DNA of 64,000 bases, taken from Allobosea sp. OK403. GTDB taxonomy: Bacteria > Pseudomonadota > Alphaproteobacteria > Rhizobiales > Beijerinckiaceae. The stretch spans positions 496,001-560,000 of the forward strand of contig NZ_FOQV01000001.1 of the NCBI RefSeq assembly GCF_900113835.1, read 5' to 3'. The notes beneath the pieces were generated by a model. That model was not told the DNA's origin. It saw nothing but the letters and a program-made list of their open reading frames with translations, and made no database searches. Both the position numbers and the translations under genes were made by a program. Positions 44,629 through 52,353 of the stretch are shown piece by piece. Position 1 is the stretch's first letter. The number at the start of each line of letters is the position of its first letter.

Positions 44629-46110
44629 ATGAACGCGCATGTTCGCCCCGCCGACCCCAAGAAGCTGATCAAGGGAGCGACCGGCGATTGGGAAGTGGTG
44701 ATCGGCATGGAGATCCATGCACAGGTGACCTCCAATGCGAAACTCTTCTCCGGCGCCTCCACGGCGTTCGGCGCCGAGCCGAACGAGCATGTCAGCCTCG
44801 TCGATGCCGCCATGCCGGGCATGCTGCCGGTCATCAATGCCGAGTGCATCCGTCAGGCCGTGCGCACTGGCTTGGGTCTCAACGCCCAGATCAACAACCG
44901 TTCGGTCTTCGACCGCAAGAACTACTTCTATCCCGATCTGCCGCAGGGTTACCAGATCAGCCAGTACAAAAGCCCGATTGTCGGTGAGGGCGAGGTCGTC
45001 ATCGACCTGTCGCCGACCGAGCAGATCACGGTCGGCATCGAGCGACTCCACCTGGAGCAGGACGCCGGCAAGTCGATCCATGACCAGCATCCGACGATGA
45101 GCTTCGTCGATCTCAACCGCTCGGGCGTGGCGCTGATGGAGATCGTCTCGAAGCCGGATCTGCGCTCGGCCGAAGAGGCGCGCGCCTATGTCACCAAGCT
45201 GCGCACCATCCTGCGCTATCTCGGCACCTGCGACGGTGACATGGAGAAGGGCAATCTGCGCGCCGACGTGAACGTTTCGGTCCGCAAGCCCGGCGCGGAG
45301 CTGGGTACGCGCTGCGAGATCAAGAACGTCAACTCGATCCGCTTCATCGGCCAGGCGGTCGAGGTCGAGGCGCGCCGCCAGATCGGCATCATCGAGGATG
45401 GCGGCACGATTGACCAGGAGACGCGGCTCTACGATCCCGGCAAGGGCGAGACGCGCTCGATGCGCTCCAAGGAAGAGGCGCATGACTACCGTTATTTCCC
45501 GGACCCGGACCTGCTGCCGCTCGAATTCGACGACGCCTTCGTCGCGAAGCTGAAGAGCGTTCTGCCGGAATTGCCGGACGCCAAGAAGGCGCGCTTCATC
45601 GCGGAATACGGCCTCTCGCCCTATGATGCCTCGGTGCTGGTCGCCGAGCGCGAGCAGGCCGACTATTTCGAGGCCGTGGCGAAAGGCCGCGACGGCAAGG
45701 CCGCCGCGAACTGGGTGATCAACGAGCTCTTCGGCCGGCTGAACAAGGAGGGCCAGGATGTCGGCTCCTCGCCGGTCTCGGCTTCCCAGCTCGGTGGGCT
45801 GGTCGAGCTGATCGGCGAGGGTGTCATCTCGGGCCGGATCGCCAAGGACCTGTTCGAGATCCTCTGGTCGGAAGGTGGAGATCCGCGTGAGATCGTCGAG
45901 GCCCGCGGCATGAAGCAGGTCACCGATACCGGCGCTATCGAGAAGGCGGTGGATGAGCTGATCGCCGCCAATCCCGACAAGGTCGAGCAGGTCAAGGCGA
46001 AGCCGACCATGTTGGGCTGGTTCGTCGGTCAGGCGATGAAAGCTTCGGGCGGAAAAGCCAACCCGCAGGCCCTGAACGAGATCCTGAAAGCCAAGCTGGG
46101 CATCGAGTGA
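44629..46110 (+). CDS. gatB: Asp-tRNA(Asn)/Glu-tRNA(Gln) amidotransferase subunit B
   Basis: 493-residue GatB kinase/transferase subunit: [13 protein letters not shown] and KLFSGAS near the N-terminus, [46 protein letters not shown], then the C-terminal YqeY-like tail ending [17 protein letters not shown]. The ATG at 44629 gives the family N-terminus; a much longer frame upstream would include intergenic sequence. Separated from gatCA by the RND operon. Its TGA overlaps the next gene's GTG. Confidence 0.96.
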   Translation: MNAHVRPADPKKLIKGATGDWEVVIGMEIHAQVTSNAKLFSGASTAFGAEPNEHVSLVDAAMPGMLPVINAECIRQAVRTGLGLNAQINNRSVFDRKNYFYPDLPQGYQISQYKSPIVGEGEVVIDLSPTEQITVGIERLHLEQDAGKSIHDQHPTMSFVDLNRSGVALMEIVSKPDLRSAEEARAYVTKLRTILRYLGTCDGDMEKGNLRADVNVSVRKPGAELGTRCEIKNVNSIRFIGQAVEVEARRQIGIIEDGGTIDQETRLYDPGKGETRSMRSKEEAHDYRYFPDPDLLPLEFDDAFVAKLKSVLPELPDAKKARFIAEYGLSPYDASVLVAEREQADYFEAVAKGRDGKAAANWVINELFGRLNKEGQDVGSSPVSASQLGGLVELIGEGVISGRIAKDLFEILWSEGGDPREIVEARGMKQVTDTGAIEKAVDELIAANPDKVEQVKAKPTMLGWFVGQAMKASGGKANPQALNEILKAKLGIE

Positions 46111-46613
46111 CACCAGACGGTCTCATCATCCGCGACGCGCTGCCCGCCGATCTCCCGGCGGTGCGCGGTCTGTTGGTCGAGACCTGGCATGCGACCTATG
46201 ACGGCATCTATGGCTGGCAGCGCGTCGCCGAGATCACCAATGCCTGGCATTCGCTGGAGAACCTCTCGGCCCAGCTCGGGCGCGACAGCGGAGCCTTTCT
46301 CGTCGCTCTGGTCGGCGAGGAGATCATCGCGACCTCCTCGGCGCGGCTGGAGCGCGACCGCGCTGCGCTGCTGACGAGGCTCTACGTCCTCCCAAGCTAT
46401 CAGGGCATCGGTGTCGGTCGCACGCTGCTGCAGGTGACGCTGGCCTGTTTTCCGCAAGCCCCGGTGGCGCGATTGGAGGTCGAGGGCCAAAACGAGCCGG
46501 CCATCGCCTTCTACGAGCGCATGGGTTTTTTCCTGCAGCGCCAGGCCCGCTTCGACGGGCGCGAGGACACGCCGAACACGCTGCTGATGGCGAAGCGGCT
46601 TTTCGCCGAGTGA
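46107..46613 (+). CDS. GNAT-family N-acetyltransferase
   Basis: 168 residues starting with a GTG that overlaps the gatB stop (GTGA), so expression is coupled to gatB. Acetyl-CoA-binding motif A is [18 protein letters not shown] (Q/R-x-x-G-x-G/A pattern), and motif B is [13 protein letters not shown]. The N-terminal [21 protein letters not shown] is typical of free-standing acetyltransferases. Substrate unknown. Confidence 0.9.
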   Translation: MTPDGLIIRDALPADLPAVRGLLVETWHATYDGIYGWQRVAEITNAWHSLENLSAQLGRDSGAFLVALVGEEIIATSSARLERDRAALLTRLYVLPSYQGIGVGRTLLQVTLACFPQAPVARLEVEGQNEPAIAFYERMGFFLQRQARFDGREDTPNTLLMAKRLFAE

Positions 46614-46673
46614 TCGTTCCAACGATTGGGGCGCCGGCGAGTTTCGAGTGATGACGAGATCAAGGACCAGAGC

Positions 46674-47168
46674 ATGAGCCACAGCGCCATCGATCCCGCG
46701 GAGATCACGATCCGCGAGGCCGTGCGGGCCGACGCGCCCCGCATCGCCACCCTGATCATGCTGGGCGCGGCGCGGCAGGCCAAGAGCCCCGAGGAGATCG
46801 CTGTCGAGGTCGCCCATCCAGCTTATCTCGACGCCTTCGACGAAATCGCCGCCAGCCCTCACAATACCTTGTTCGTAGCGGAGCGGGTGGGGCGGGTCGT
46901 CGGCACCTTCCAGGTCACGCTGATCCCCGGGCTCGTCGCGCGCGGTCGCAAGCGGGCCAAGATCGAAAGCGTCCATGTCGCGCCGGAGAGCCGCAGCCTC
47001 GGCATCGGCGCCGTGATGATGCGCCACGCGCTCGCCTTCGCTAGGGAGAAGGGAGCAGGCCTCGTCGAGCTGACCTCCGACAAGGCTCGGGCCGATGCGC
47101 ACCGCTTCTACGTCAATCTCGGCTTCGCCCAGAGCCATGAGGGCTTCAAATTCGTGATCGCGCCGTAG
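46674..47168 (+). CDS. GNAT-family N-acetyltransferase
   Basis: 164 residues from the ATG at 46674 (AAGGA upstream). Motif A reads VHVAPESRSLGIGAVMM and motif B ARADAHRFYVNLGF; the start is ITIREAVRADAPRIATLI. It is not a recent duplicate of the previous gene. Located 60 bp after it and probably on the same transcript. Substrate unknown. Confidence 0.9.
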   Translation: MSHSAIDPAEITIREAVRADAPRIATLIMLGAARQAKSPEEIAVEVAHPAYLDAFDEIAASPHNTLFVAERVGRVVGTFQVTLIPGLVARGRKRAKIESVHVAPESRSLGIGAVMMRHALAFAREKGAGLVELTSDKARADAHRFYVNLGFAQSHEGFKFVIAP

Positions 47169-47187
47169 CGGGCCGACCCGTCAGGTC

Positions 47188-47763
47188 TCAAAAGGCTTGC
47201 AGAATCCAGAGAAGCTGCATCGAGAGATGGAGGGCGGCCACGGCGATCTGCACGGATCGCCGTGCGACGAGGAAGCCTATGAGGCACAGGGCGAGGCCGA
47301 TGGGAATCTGCAGCAGATAAGCGCTGCTCAGCTGGCTCCAGCGCTCCGACCCCTTGATCAGCGTATCCATCACATCAAGGGCAAAGGTCGCTGCCAGCAG
47401 GCTGAAGAACCAGCGGCGCCTTTTGATGAAGAAGTCCTCATAGCCCGCATATTCAGAGATATTGTCCGGAAAGAGCAGGGCTGCCAACACGTAGAGGACG
47501 ACGGCATAGCCTATGAGGAAGGTGAAGACGCCGAAATTCCAGACGGGAATCCGCGAGAGTGCGAATTCCCACCACCAGAACAGGATCAGTTCGAGCAGGA
47601 TCGAGCCGACCCAGAGCAGGTGGATCAGCGACAGGCGGTGACGGGCAGGATGCTGGATGAAGCCAGCGGTGCCGGTCAGCAGCCGGGTCACGCCGAGCCC
47701 GGTGACCATGCCCATGACGATTCGGACATGAGCGAAGAGTTCTTGCGACGGAACAGTCTCCAT
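47188..47763 (-). CDS. Multi-pass membrane protein, unknown function
   Basis: 191 residues from the ATG at 47763 with about five hydrophobic segments (about 12-32, 43-62, 75-97, 118-136, 147-187). Notable segments are RIVMGMVTGLGVTRLLTG at the start and WVGSILLELILFWWWEF. A frame extending to 48123 would read a repeat and low-complexity sequence and is rejected. I do not recognise a named family. Convergent with the GNAT genes. Confidence 0.78.
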   Translation of the reverse strand: METVPSQELFAHVRIVMGMVTGLGVTRLLTGTAGFIQHPARHRLSLIHLLWVGSILLELILFWWWEFALSRIPVWNFGVFTFLIGYAVVLYVLAALLFPDNISEYAGYEDFFIKRRRWFFSLLAATFALDVMDTLIKGSERWSQLSSAYLLQIPIGLALCLIGFLVARRSVQIAVAALHLSMQLLWILQAF

Positions 47764-47795
47764 GGGGCGTCCATAACCTGCTTGCTGCGACGCGC

Positions 47796-47899
47796 CTAGA
47801 GCGTTTTCAGGCGAAGCGGATGCCTGGTCACGTGAATAAATCGCGTTAAAACAATAATTTAGCGCATTTTTTGATCCAACGAGATCGGAAATTATGCCT
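47796..47899 (+). repeat. ~104-bp palindromic repeat, copy 3 (diverged)
   Basis: Same plan and orientation as 27127-27232: CTAGAGCGTTTTCAGGCG, then CCTGGTCACGTG in place of the ACCGGT core, TCGCGTTAAAACAA, and GATCCAACGAGATCGGAAATTA at the end. More diverged than the two copies around tctC. The 217 bp from here to the GST start hold no supported gene, only a GC-rich leader with a short CCTCAC/GTGAGG hairpin. Confidence 0.75.
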
Positions 47900-48116
47900 G
47901 TGCCTCGGCTGAGGATGTGGAGGCCGGTTTGGAGAGGACGCTGCAAAGACAAGGCGCCGCGGCTGTTCGAACCTCGGCGCCGCCGCCTTCTCCGATCGCG
48001 CCTTTCACCCGACCTCACGACATGGTGAGGCCGCTCACGGCGCAGGTCCCGGCGCTTCCAGGACGGTGTGGGCGAGACTAGATCTGTCGCATCCAGCAAC
48101 CGACGGGAAGCGCAGC

Positions 48117-48824
48117 ATGGCACAGGTTCAGACCAAGCCGATCGATCTCCATTACTGGCCGACGCCGAATGGCTGGAAAATCACCATCATGCTCGAGGAG
48201 TGCGGGCTGCCCTACACCGTCATTCCCGTGAACATCGGCAAGGGTGACCAGTTCAAGCCGGAATTCCTGGCGATCTCGCCCAACAACCGCATGCCTGCGA
48301 TCGTCGATCCCGAGGGGCCGGACGGGAAGCCGATCTCGGTCTTCGAATCCGGAGCGATCCTGCAATATCTCGGTCGCAAGACCGGCAAGTTCTATCCAGC
48401 CGATGAGCGCGGCCGCGTCGCGGTCGATGAATGGCTGTTCTGGCAGATGGGCGGCTTTGGTCCGATGCTCGGCCAGACCCATCATTTCCGGCTCTACGCG
48501 CCCGAGCAGGTGCCCTATGCCATCGAGCGCTATACCAATGAGGCGAACCGCCTCTATGGCGTCCTGAACAAGCGCCTCGCCGGCCGCGACTACATCACCG
48601 GCGATTATTCGATCGCCGATATGGCTTGCATCGGTTGGGCGCGCGGTTGGGAGCGCCAGGGCCAGGACATCAAGCAGTTCCCGCATGTCGAGCGCTGGAT
48701 CGCGACGATGCTGGCGCGCCCGGCCGTCGCGCGTGGCCTTGCCGTCGCTTCGGAGCTGCGCAAGCCGCCGGAGCAGCGCACGCCCGAGGAACACGCGATG
48801 CTGTTCGGCCAGAAGGCGCGCTGA
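48117..48824 (+). CDS. Glutathione S-transferase, YfcG/Ure2p-like (nu class)
   Basis: 235 residues from the ATG at 48117. The thioredoxin-fold N-terminal domain has the diagnostic TPNGWKITIMLEECGLPY segment, GSH-contact N-N-R-M-P (PNNRMPAIVDPEG) and VFESGAILQYL; the C-terminal helical domain has YSIADMACIGW. E. coli YfcG of this group has disulfide-bond reductase activity with GSH. Likely role in thiol homeostasis or detoxification. Monocistronic, followed by a palindrome. Confidence 0.9.
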   Translation: MAQVQTKPIDLHYWPTPNGWKITIMLEECGLPYTVIPVNIGKGDQFKPEFLAISPNNRMPAIVDPEGPDGKPISVFESGAILQYLGRKTGKFYPADERGRVAVDEWLFWQMGGFGPMLGQTHHFRLYAPEQVPYAIERYTNEANRLYGVLNKRLAGRDYITGDYSIADMACIGWARGWERQGQDIKQFPHVERWIATMLARPAVARGLAVASELRKPPEQRTPEEHAMLFGQKAR

Positions 48825-48834
48825 GGTTCAAAGC

Positions 48835-48927
48835 CGTCATGCTCGCCCTTGTGGCGAGCATCCACGTCTTGAACACGATCCGCGACCAGCGAAGACGTGG
48901 ATGGTCGGGACGAGCCCGACCATGACG
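48835..48927. repeat. Interrupted palindrome between GST and DUF2147 genes
   Basis: CGTCATG...ATCCACGTCTT (48835-48870) against AAGACGTGGAT...CATGACG (48892-48927); the inner 11-bp arms are perfect. It lies between convergent genes and could end both transcripts. A third kind of long repeat, not clearly related to the ACCGGT family. Confidence 0.65.
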
Positions 48928-48959
48928 ATGATGCCGCGGTTGCCCCTACGCTTCGCGGG

Positions 48960-49352
48960 TCAGTTCGCCCTTGCCCACTTCACCGAGCGGCAGATCAGCC
49001 CGCCGAGCACGCAGCCCGATGTCGTCAGCGCGTCGCCTGCCAGCGTCATCGTGCCGGAATAGGTCTTTCCGTCCTCGGGGTTGAAGGCGCTGCCGCTCCA
49101 CTTGCCGGCGCCGGCCGGCTTCATGTCGTAGAAGATGCGCTGGCCGATCTTGGCAGGGCCGTTGGGATCCTTGAGCCAGGCGATGGTGCCGCAAACCGCT
49201 TCACCGCATTTGGCGAAGCGGACGCGCGAGGCGCCGGTGTCACGCAGCCATGTGCCGGTGACATCCTGGGCCATGGCAGGCGTCGCGGCCATTCCGATCA
49301 GGAGTCCGAGTCCCAGAAGCCCGCAACGGCCCGCGAGTGCATGCTTGTTCAT
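48960..49352 (-). CDS. DUF2147 periplasmic protein
   Basis: 130 residues with a signal peptide (cleavage after AMA-Q, near residue 28). The mature domain is a small beta-barrel-like DUF2147: DVTGTWLRDTGASRVRFAKCG, the Cys pair in CGEAVCGTIAWLKDP, GKTYSGTMTLAGD and a second pair in SGCVLGGLICRS. Four Cys suggest two disulfides in the periplasm. Function not known. A 20-bp palindrome 33 bp upstream of the start (49386-49405) may regulate it. Confidence 0.88.
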   Translation of the reverse strand: MNKHALAGRCGLLGLGLLIGMAATPAMAQDVTGTWLRDTGASRVRFAKCGEAVCGTIAWLKDPNGPAKIGQRIFYDMKPAGAGKWSGSAFNPEDGKTYSGTMTLAGDALTTSGCVLGGLICRSVKWARAN

Positions 49353-49385
49353 GTCGATCCTCCCTTGTCCGACCAGCTATGCTGC

Positions 49386-49405
49386 ATGGTTCAGATATGA
49401 ACCAT
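49386..49405. promoter_or_regulatory. Palindromic operator candidate upstream of the DUF2147 gene
   Basis: ATGGTTCA-GATA-TGAACCAT, perfect 8-bp arms with a self-complementary-looking AT centre. It is placed 33-53 bp upstream of the DUF2147 ATG, a position suited to repression. Confidence 0.5.
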
Positions 49406-49707
49406 ATCGGAGGCGGGATGGGTCTCCAAGCCTGCTTTAACGAGAGGATGAAGCGGGTAACCGCGCGCCAAGGTGAATAGCGCGTCAACGTGGCGAATGC
49501 TGACCCAACGGGAGGCTTTTGAAATCACGCGGTTTTTCGCGCTGGCAGCATGAATCGATCGTTGATTTAACCCGGCGATTACATCTCGTTGAGCTTCGAT
49601 TCATCGCGATTTTTAGCGGCCTCTTTAAGGGCGGCGGCCAAATCTCGTCGTCACAAGCCGCGGCCTCTGACGGGGACCCGGCGCAACAGGACAAGAGGGT
49701 GGCTATC
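49406..49707. other. Intergenic region without a supported gene
   Basis: About 300 bp between the divergent DUF2147 and SEL1-like genes. An open frame from 49519 runs into the SEL1-like gene, but its first 63 residues look like neither a signal peptide nor a domain, and ATG 49708 starts the recognisable protein. It presumably holds promoters and a leader. I see no strong palindrome here. Confidence 0.4.
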
Positions 49708-49977
49708 ATGGCACGCATGGAAATGAGCGCGATCCCCGCTTCGCTGGTGATCCCGACGGAAGCCTCCGCCGAGGCCTATTACGAGCTTGGGCTGATGTAT
49801 GCCGCGGGCCGCAATCAGCCGGTGGACCTCGTCGCGGCGCAGAAATGGTTCAACGTCGCCCTGGCGCGTGGTTGTGGCCGGGCAGCCGCCCATCGCCAGG
49901 AACTGGCGCTCGAAATGACCCGCGACGAGATCGCCGAGGCGCTGCGCGAGGCCCGCAGCTTCCTGACGCGCCACTAG
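49708..49977 (+). CDS. Short SEL1/TPR-like repeat protein
   Basis: 89 residues from the ATG at 49708. One SEL1-type unit is clear: AYYELGLMYAAGRNQPVDLVAAQKWFNVAL (about 23-52), followed by GCGRAAAHRQELALEMTRDEIAEALREA, a second helical pair. SEL1 proteins are scaffolds for protein contacts. No signal peptide. A repeat lies 6 bp after the stop. Function unknown. Confidence 0.8.
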   Translation: MARMEMSAIPASLVIPTEASAEAYYELGLMYAAGRNQPVDLVAAQKWFNVALARGCGRAAAHRQELALEMTRDEIAEALREARSFLTRH

Positions 49978-49983
49978 GAGTTG

Positions 49984-50031
49984 AGAGCATCGCTCACGCG
50001 AAAAACCGGTACCCATTTCGCGCAATGCTCT
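49984..50031. repeat. 48-bp palindromic repeat (module A only)
   Basis: AGAGCATCGCTCACGCGAAA, then ACCGGTACCCATTTCGCG and CAATGCTCT. Nearly identical to 52292-52342. It lies between the SEL1-like gene and ndk. Confidence 0.8.
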
Positions 50032-50131
50032 GATCGCCGCAGCGATCCGCTGAAGCCTCGGCGAGCCTTGTGGGGCGGGAAGGCGGCCGCTATAAGCCGC
50101 GCACTCCCAGATTATCCCTAAGGAACCAACG

Positions 50132-50554
50132 ATGGCTGTCCAGCGTACCTTCTCCATTCTCAAGCCCGATGCGACGCGGCGCAATCTCACCGGCGCGGTC
50201 AACGCGGTCATCGAGAAGGCCGGCCTGCGTATCGTCGCGCAGAAGCGCATCCAGATGACCAAGGCCCAGGCCGAGACCTTCTACGCGGTTCACGCGGCTC
50301 GTCCCTTCTTTGGCGAGCTGGTCGAGTTCATGATCTCCGCTCCGGTCGTGGTGCAGGTTCTCGAAGGCGAGAACGCGATCGCGACCTATCGCGACGTGAT
50401 GGGCGCCACCAACCCGGCCAATGCCGCCGAGGGCACCATCCGCAAGCTCTTCGCCCAGTCGGTCGGCGAGAACACCGTGCACGGCTCCGACGCGCCTGAG
50501 ACCGCCGCGATCGAGATCGCGCAGTTCTTCGCCGGCAACGAGATCGTCGGCTGA
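50132..50554 (+). CDS. ndk: Nucleoside-diphosphate kinase
   Basis: 140-residue NDP kinase that balances NTP pools by a phospho-His relay. [15 protein letters not shown] start ([15 protein letters not shown]), [15 protein letters not shown] and the active His in ENTVHGSD are intact. Single gene, preceded by a repeat and followed by a strong terminator. Confidence 0.97.
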   Translation: MAVQRTFSILKPDATRRNLTGAVNAVIEKAGLRIVAQKRIQMTKAQAETFYAVHAARPFFGELVEFMISAPVVVQVLEGENAIATYRDVMGATNPANAAEGTIRKLFAQSVGENTVHGSDAPETAAIEIAQFFAGNEIVG

Positions 50555-50634
50555 TCTCTCAAAATCCACGCCGTTGTCTTGGGCAAGCCGCATAGCGGCG
50601 CAGTCTCAGGATGACGGTGGGTTGCATGATGTGC

Positions 50635-50661
50635 AGGCGGGCTCTCGAGCCCGCCTTTTTT
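50635..50661. terminator. Intrinsic terminator between ndk and the merR-type gene
   Basis: AGGCGGGCT (50635-50643), loop CTCG, AGCCCGCCT (50648-50656), then a T run to 50661. Strong for rightward transcription; it directly abuts the stop of the convergent regulator gene. Confidence 0.88.
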
Positions 50662-50664
50662 CGT

Positions 50665-51093
50665 TCACGCCACGCGGTGATCGTGCAGACAGTGGCCGTG
50701 ATCGGCGAGCGACTCGATCACACGGCATTCGGCCACGCGGCCGTGCTGGCATTCGCCGACCATGCGCTGGAGCTCGCCGCGCAGCGACTGGAGCTGGGCG
50801 ATGCGCCGCTCGACATCGGCGAGATGGCGTTGCGCGATGCTGTCGGCACGGTCGCATGAAGCTTGCGGCTCGGCCGCCATCGCCAGCAATTCGCGGATAT
50901 CGTCGACGGCGAAGCCAAGATCGCGCGCATGCCGGATGAAGCGCAGGCGCTGCAGATGAGCGTCGCCATAGCTGCGACGGTTGCTCTGCGTGCGAATGGG
51001 GGCGGGCAGGAGCCCGATCTCCTCGTAGAAGCGGATCGTCGGAACCTTGACGCCTGTCGCTTCCGACAGCGCGCCGATCGGCATCTGCTCCAT
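50665..51093 (-). CDS. MerR-family metal-responsive regulator (ZntR/CadR-like)
   Basis: 142 residues: an N-terminal MerR winged helix (GALSEATGVKVPTIRFYEEIGLL), a long dimerisation helix (about 78-113) and a metal-binding C-terminus. Cys80, Cys115 and Cys123 match the three-Cys pattern of ZntR/CadR/PbrR proteins, and the tail HGHCLHDH adds His132, His134, Cys135, His137 and His139. This favours Zn, Cd or Pb over Cu sensing. No metal ATPase is in the window, so the target is elsewhere or is the adjacent mipA. A CTCTAG-TCT-CTAGAG element lies upstream. Confidence 0.87.
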   Translation of the reverse strand: MEQMPIGALSEATGVKVPTIRFYEEIGLLPAPIRTQSNRRSYGDAHLQRLRFIRHARDLGFAVDDIRELLAMAAEPQASCDRADSIAQRHLADVERRIAQLQSLRGELQRMVGECQHGRVAECRVIESLADHGHCLHDHRVA

Positions 51094-51159
51094 GGCGGCG
51101 GCCTCCCAATCCTCTGCATCGGCCGGCTCGAAGACCGGGAGCCGGTTTTCGGGCCGATG

Positions 51160-51174
51160 CTCTAGTCTCTAGAG
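51160..51174. promoter_or_regulatory. Putative MerR-type operator
   Basis: Perfect inverted repeat CTCTAG-TCT-CTAGAG, 67 bp upstream of the regulator start. MerR proteins bind such short dyads between -35 and -10; I could not place a convincing promoter around it. Confidence 0.4.
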
Positions 51175-51203
51175 GATATAGCGCGCAGGCCTCACCGATG
51201 AAA

Positions 51204-51231
51204 CCCCGTGACCTGATCCTGGCTCACGGGG
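51204..51231 (-). terminator. Possible terminator downstream of mipA-like gene
   Basis: Stem CCCCGTGA / TCACGGGG (51204-51211 and 51224-51231). On the minus strand only TTT follows, so termination may be weak. Confidence 0.4.
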
Positions 51232-51245
51232 CTCGGAGTTCGCGC

Positions 51246-52067
51246 TTAGAAGCCGAGATCGAAGGCGTAGCTCGCCGAGATGCCGAGCGTGATCGAGTCG
51301 CGCGAGCCATAGGTTTTCACGATCGGTGCCTTGGCTGCGTCGCCGACCAGGCGCTTGTACTCGATATAGGTCGTGGTCGAGAGGCGCTCGGACCAGTTAT
51401 AGGTTGCCTGCGCGATCGCGCCGTAGGAATGGACCCCGGCATTGAAGCGCTGCAGCAAGCCGCCGGTGCCGGCGGCGCCGGGATAGGAGCCGAAATAGGT
51501 CCGCAGATAGTCGGCGCCGACGATGCTCATGCGCGGACCGGCACCGAACGACCACTGGCCGACTCGGGCGATGGCGTCGAGCTTGAGTTCGGCGACCAGC
51601 GCGTCATGGGCGATGAAGCCGCGCCGCAGATCGACGCGGGCGCGCAGCCAGGAGGCCGGGTAGAACTCGGCGAAGCCGCCGGCCTCGAAGCCGAATTTCG
51701 TGTCGGGAACCGCGACCAGAGCGGGGTTGGTGCTGGCCTTGCGCTCCCAGAGCAGGTTGCCGGAGAAGCCGATGCGCCAGCCCTTGCCGGAGAAGAAGCC
51801 GATCGAGAGCGCATCATCCTCGGCCACCCACCAGGTGCTTTTCACGCCCTTGCCGAGCGAGATGATCGGGCGCGGCCGGAAGACGTAGTTGTTGGAGCCT
51901 GAATAATCGGGCTGGTAGCGCAGGCCGGCTCCCAGCGTCAGATTCCAGTGCTGTGCGGATTCGGGCGAGGTGAGGGTGGTGTAGTCGCTCGACTGCGCAA
52001 AAGCGCGCTGGCCGGACGAAAGGGCGAGACAGGCCAGCAGGCCCGCCAGGAACACAACGCAACGCAT
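51246..52067 (-). CDS. MipA/OmpV-family outer-membrane protein
   Basis: 273 residues from the ATG at 52067. Signal peptide (cleavage near QRAFA-QSS), then a beta-barrel: HWNLTLGAGLRYQPDYSGS start, alternating aromatic strands (WWVAEDDALSIGFF, WRIGFSGNLLW, WSFGAGPRMSIVG) and a C-terminal strand ending in Phe (YAFDLGF), as BAM-targeted porins do. MipA was described as a scaffold for murein enzymes; OmpV relatives act in uptake or adhesion. The specific role here is unknown. Confidence 0.88.
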   Translation of the reverse strand: MRCVVFLAGLLACLALSSGQRAFAQSSDYTTLTSPESAQHWNLTLGAGLRYQPDYSGSNNYVFRPRPIISLGKGVKSTWWVAEDDALSIGFFSGKGWRIGFSGNLLWERKASTNPALVAVPDTKFGFEAGGFAEFYPASWLRARVDLRRGFIAHDALVAELKLDAIARVGQWSFGAGPRMSIVGADYLRTYFGSYPGAAGTGGLLQRFNAGVHSYGAIAQATYNWSERLSTTTYIEYKRLVGDAAKAPIVKTYGSRDSITLGISASYAFDLGF

Positions 52068-52233
52068 CGATGAGAACTCCGGCGCCAGGGCGCCTTTACC
52101 GAACACAACCTCACTCAACTTGACTCGTTAGTGTTAACCGCCGGTTGACACTCGCGCGCCGGCTGCGTCGAGAGGTGCCGAGAAAGGTGTGGCTGCGCGG
52201 GCCCGACATTTCTCCTGCACTGAACTTCGCATA

Positions 52234-52342
52234 GATCACGTCGCAATCGGACGGTTTCGTCCGATTGCGACGTGATCGATTCTAAAAGTTTAGAGCATTG
52301 CTCACACGAAAAACCGGTACCCACTTTTTCGCGCAATGCTCT
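52234..52342. repeat. Two-module palindromic repeat with a 20-bp perfect hairpin
   Basis: Module B, 52234-52277: GATCACGTCGCAATCGGACG, loop GTTT, exact reverse complement. Module A, 52292-52342: AGAGCATTGCTCACACGAAA, ACCGGTACCCACTTTTTCGC, GCAATGCTCT. It ends 11 bp before the molybdopterin oxidoreductase start, so its hairpins would be in that gene's leader if the promoter lies upstream. Confidence 0.85.
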
Positions 52343-52353
52343 AATAAGCAGCT

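Noticed and set aside
47764..48123. A 119-residue N-terminal extension of the membrane protein at 47188
   Set aside because: It translates the repeat at 47796-47899 and an Arg-rich intergenic stretch; ATG 47763 gives a coherent membrane protein.
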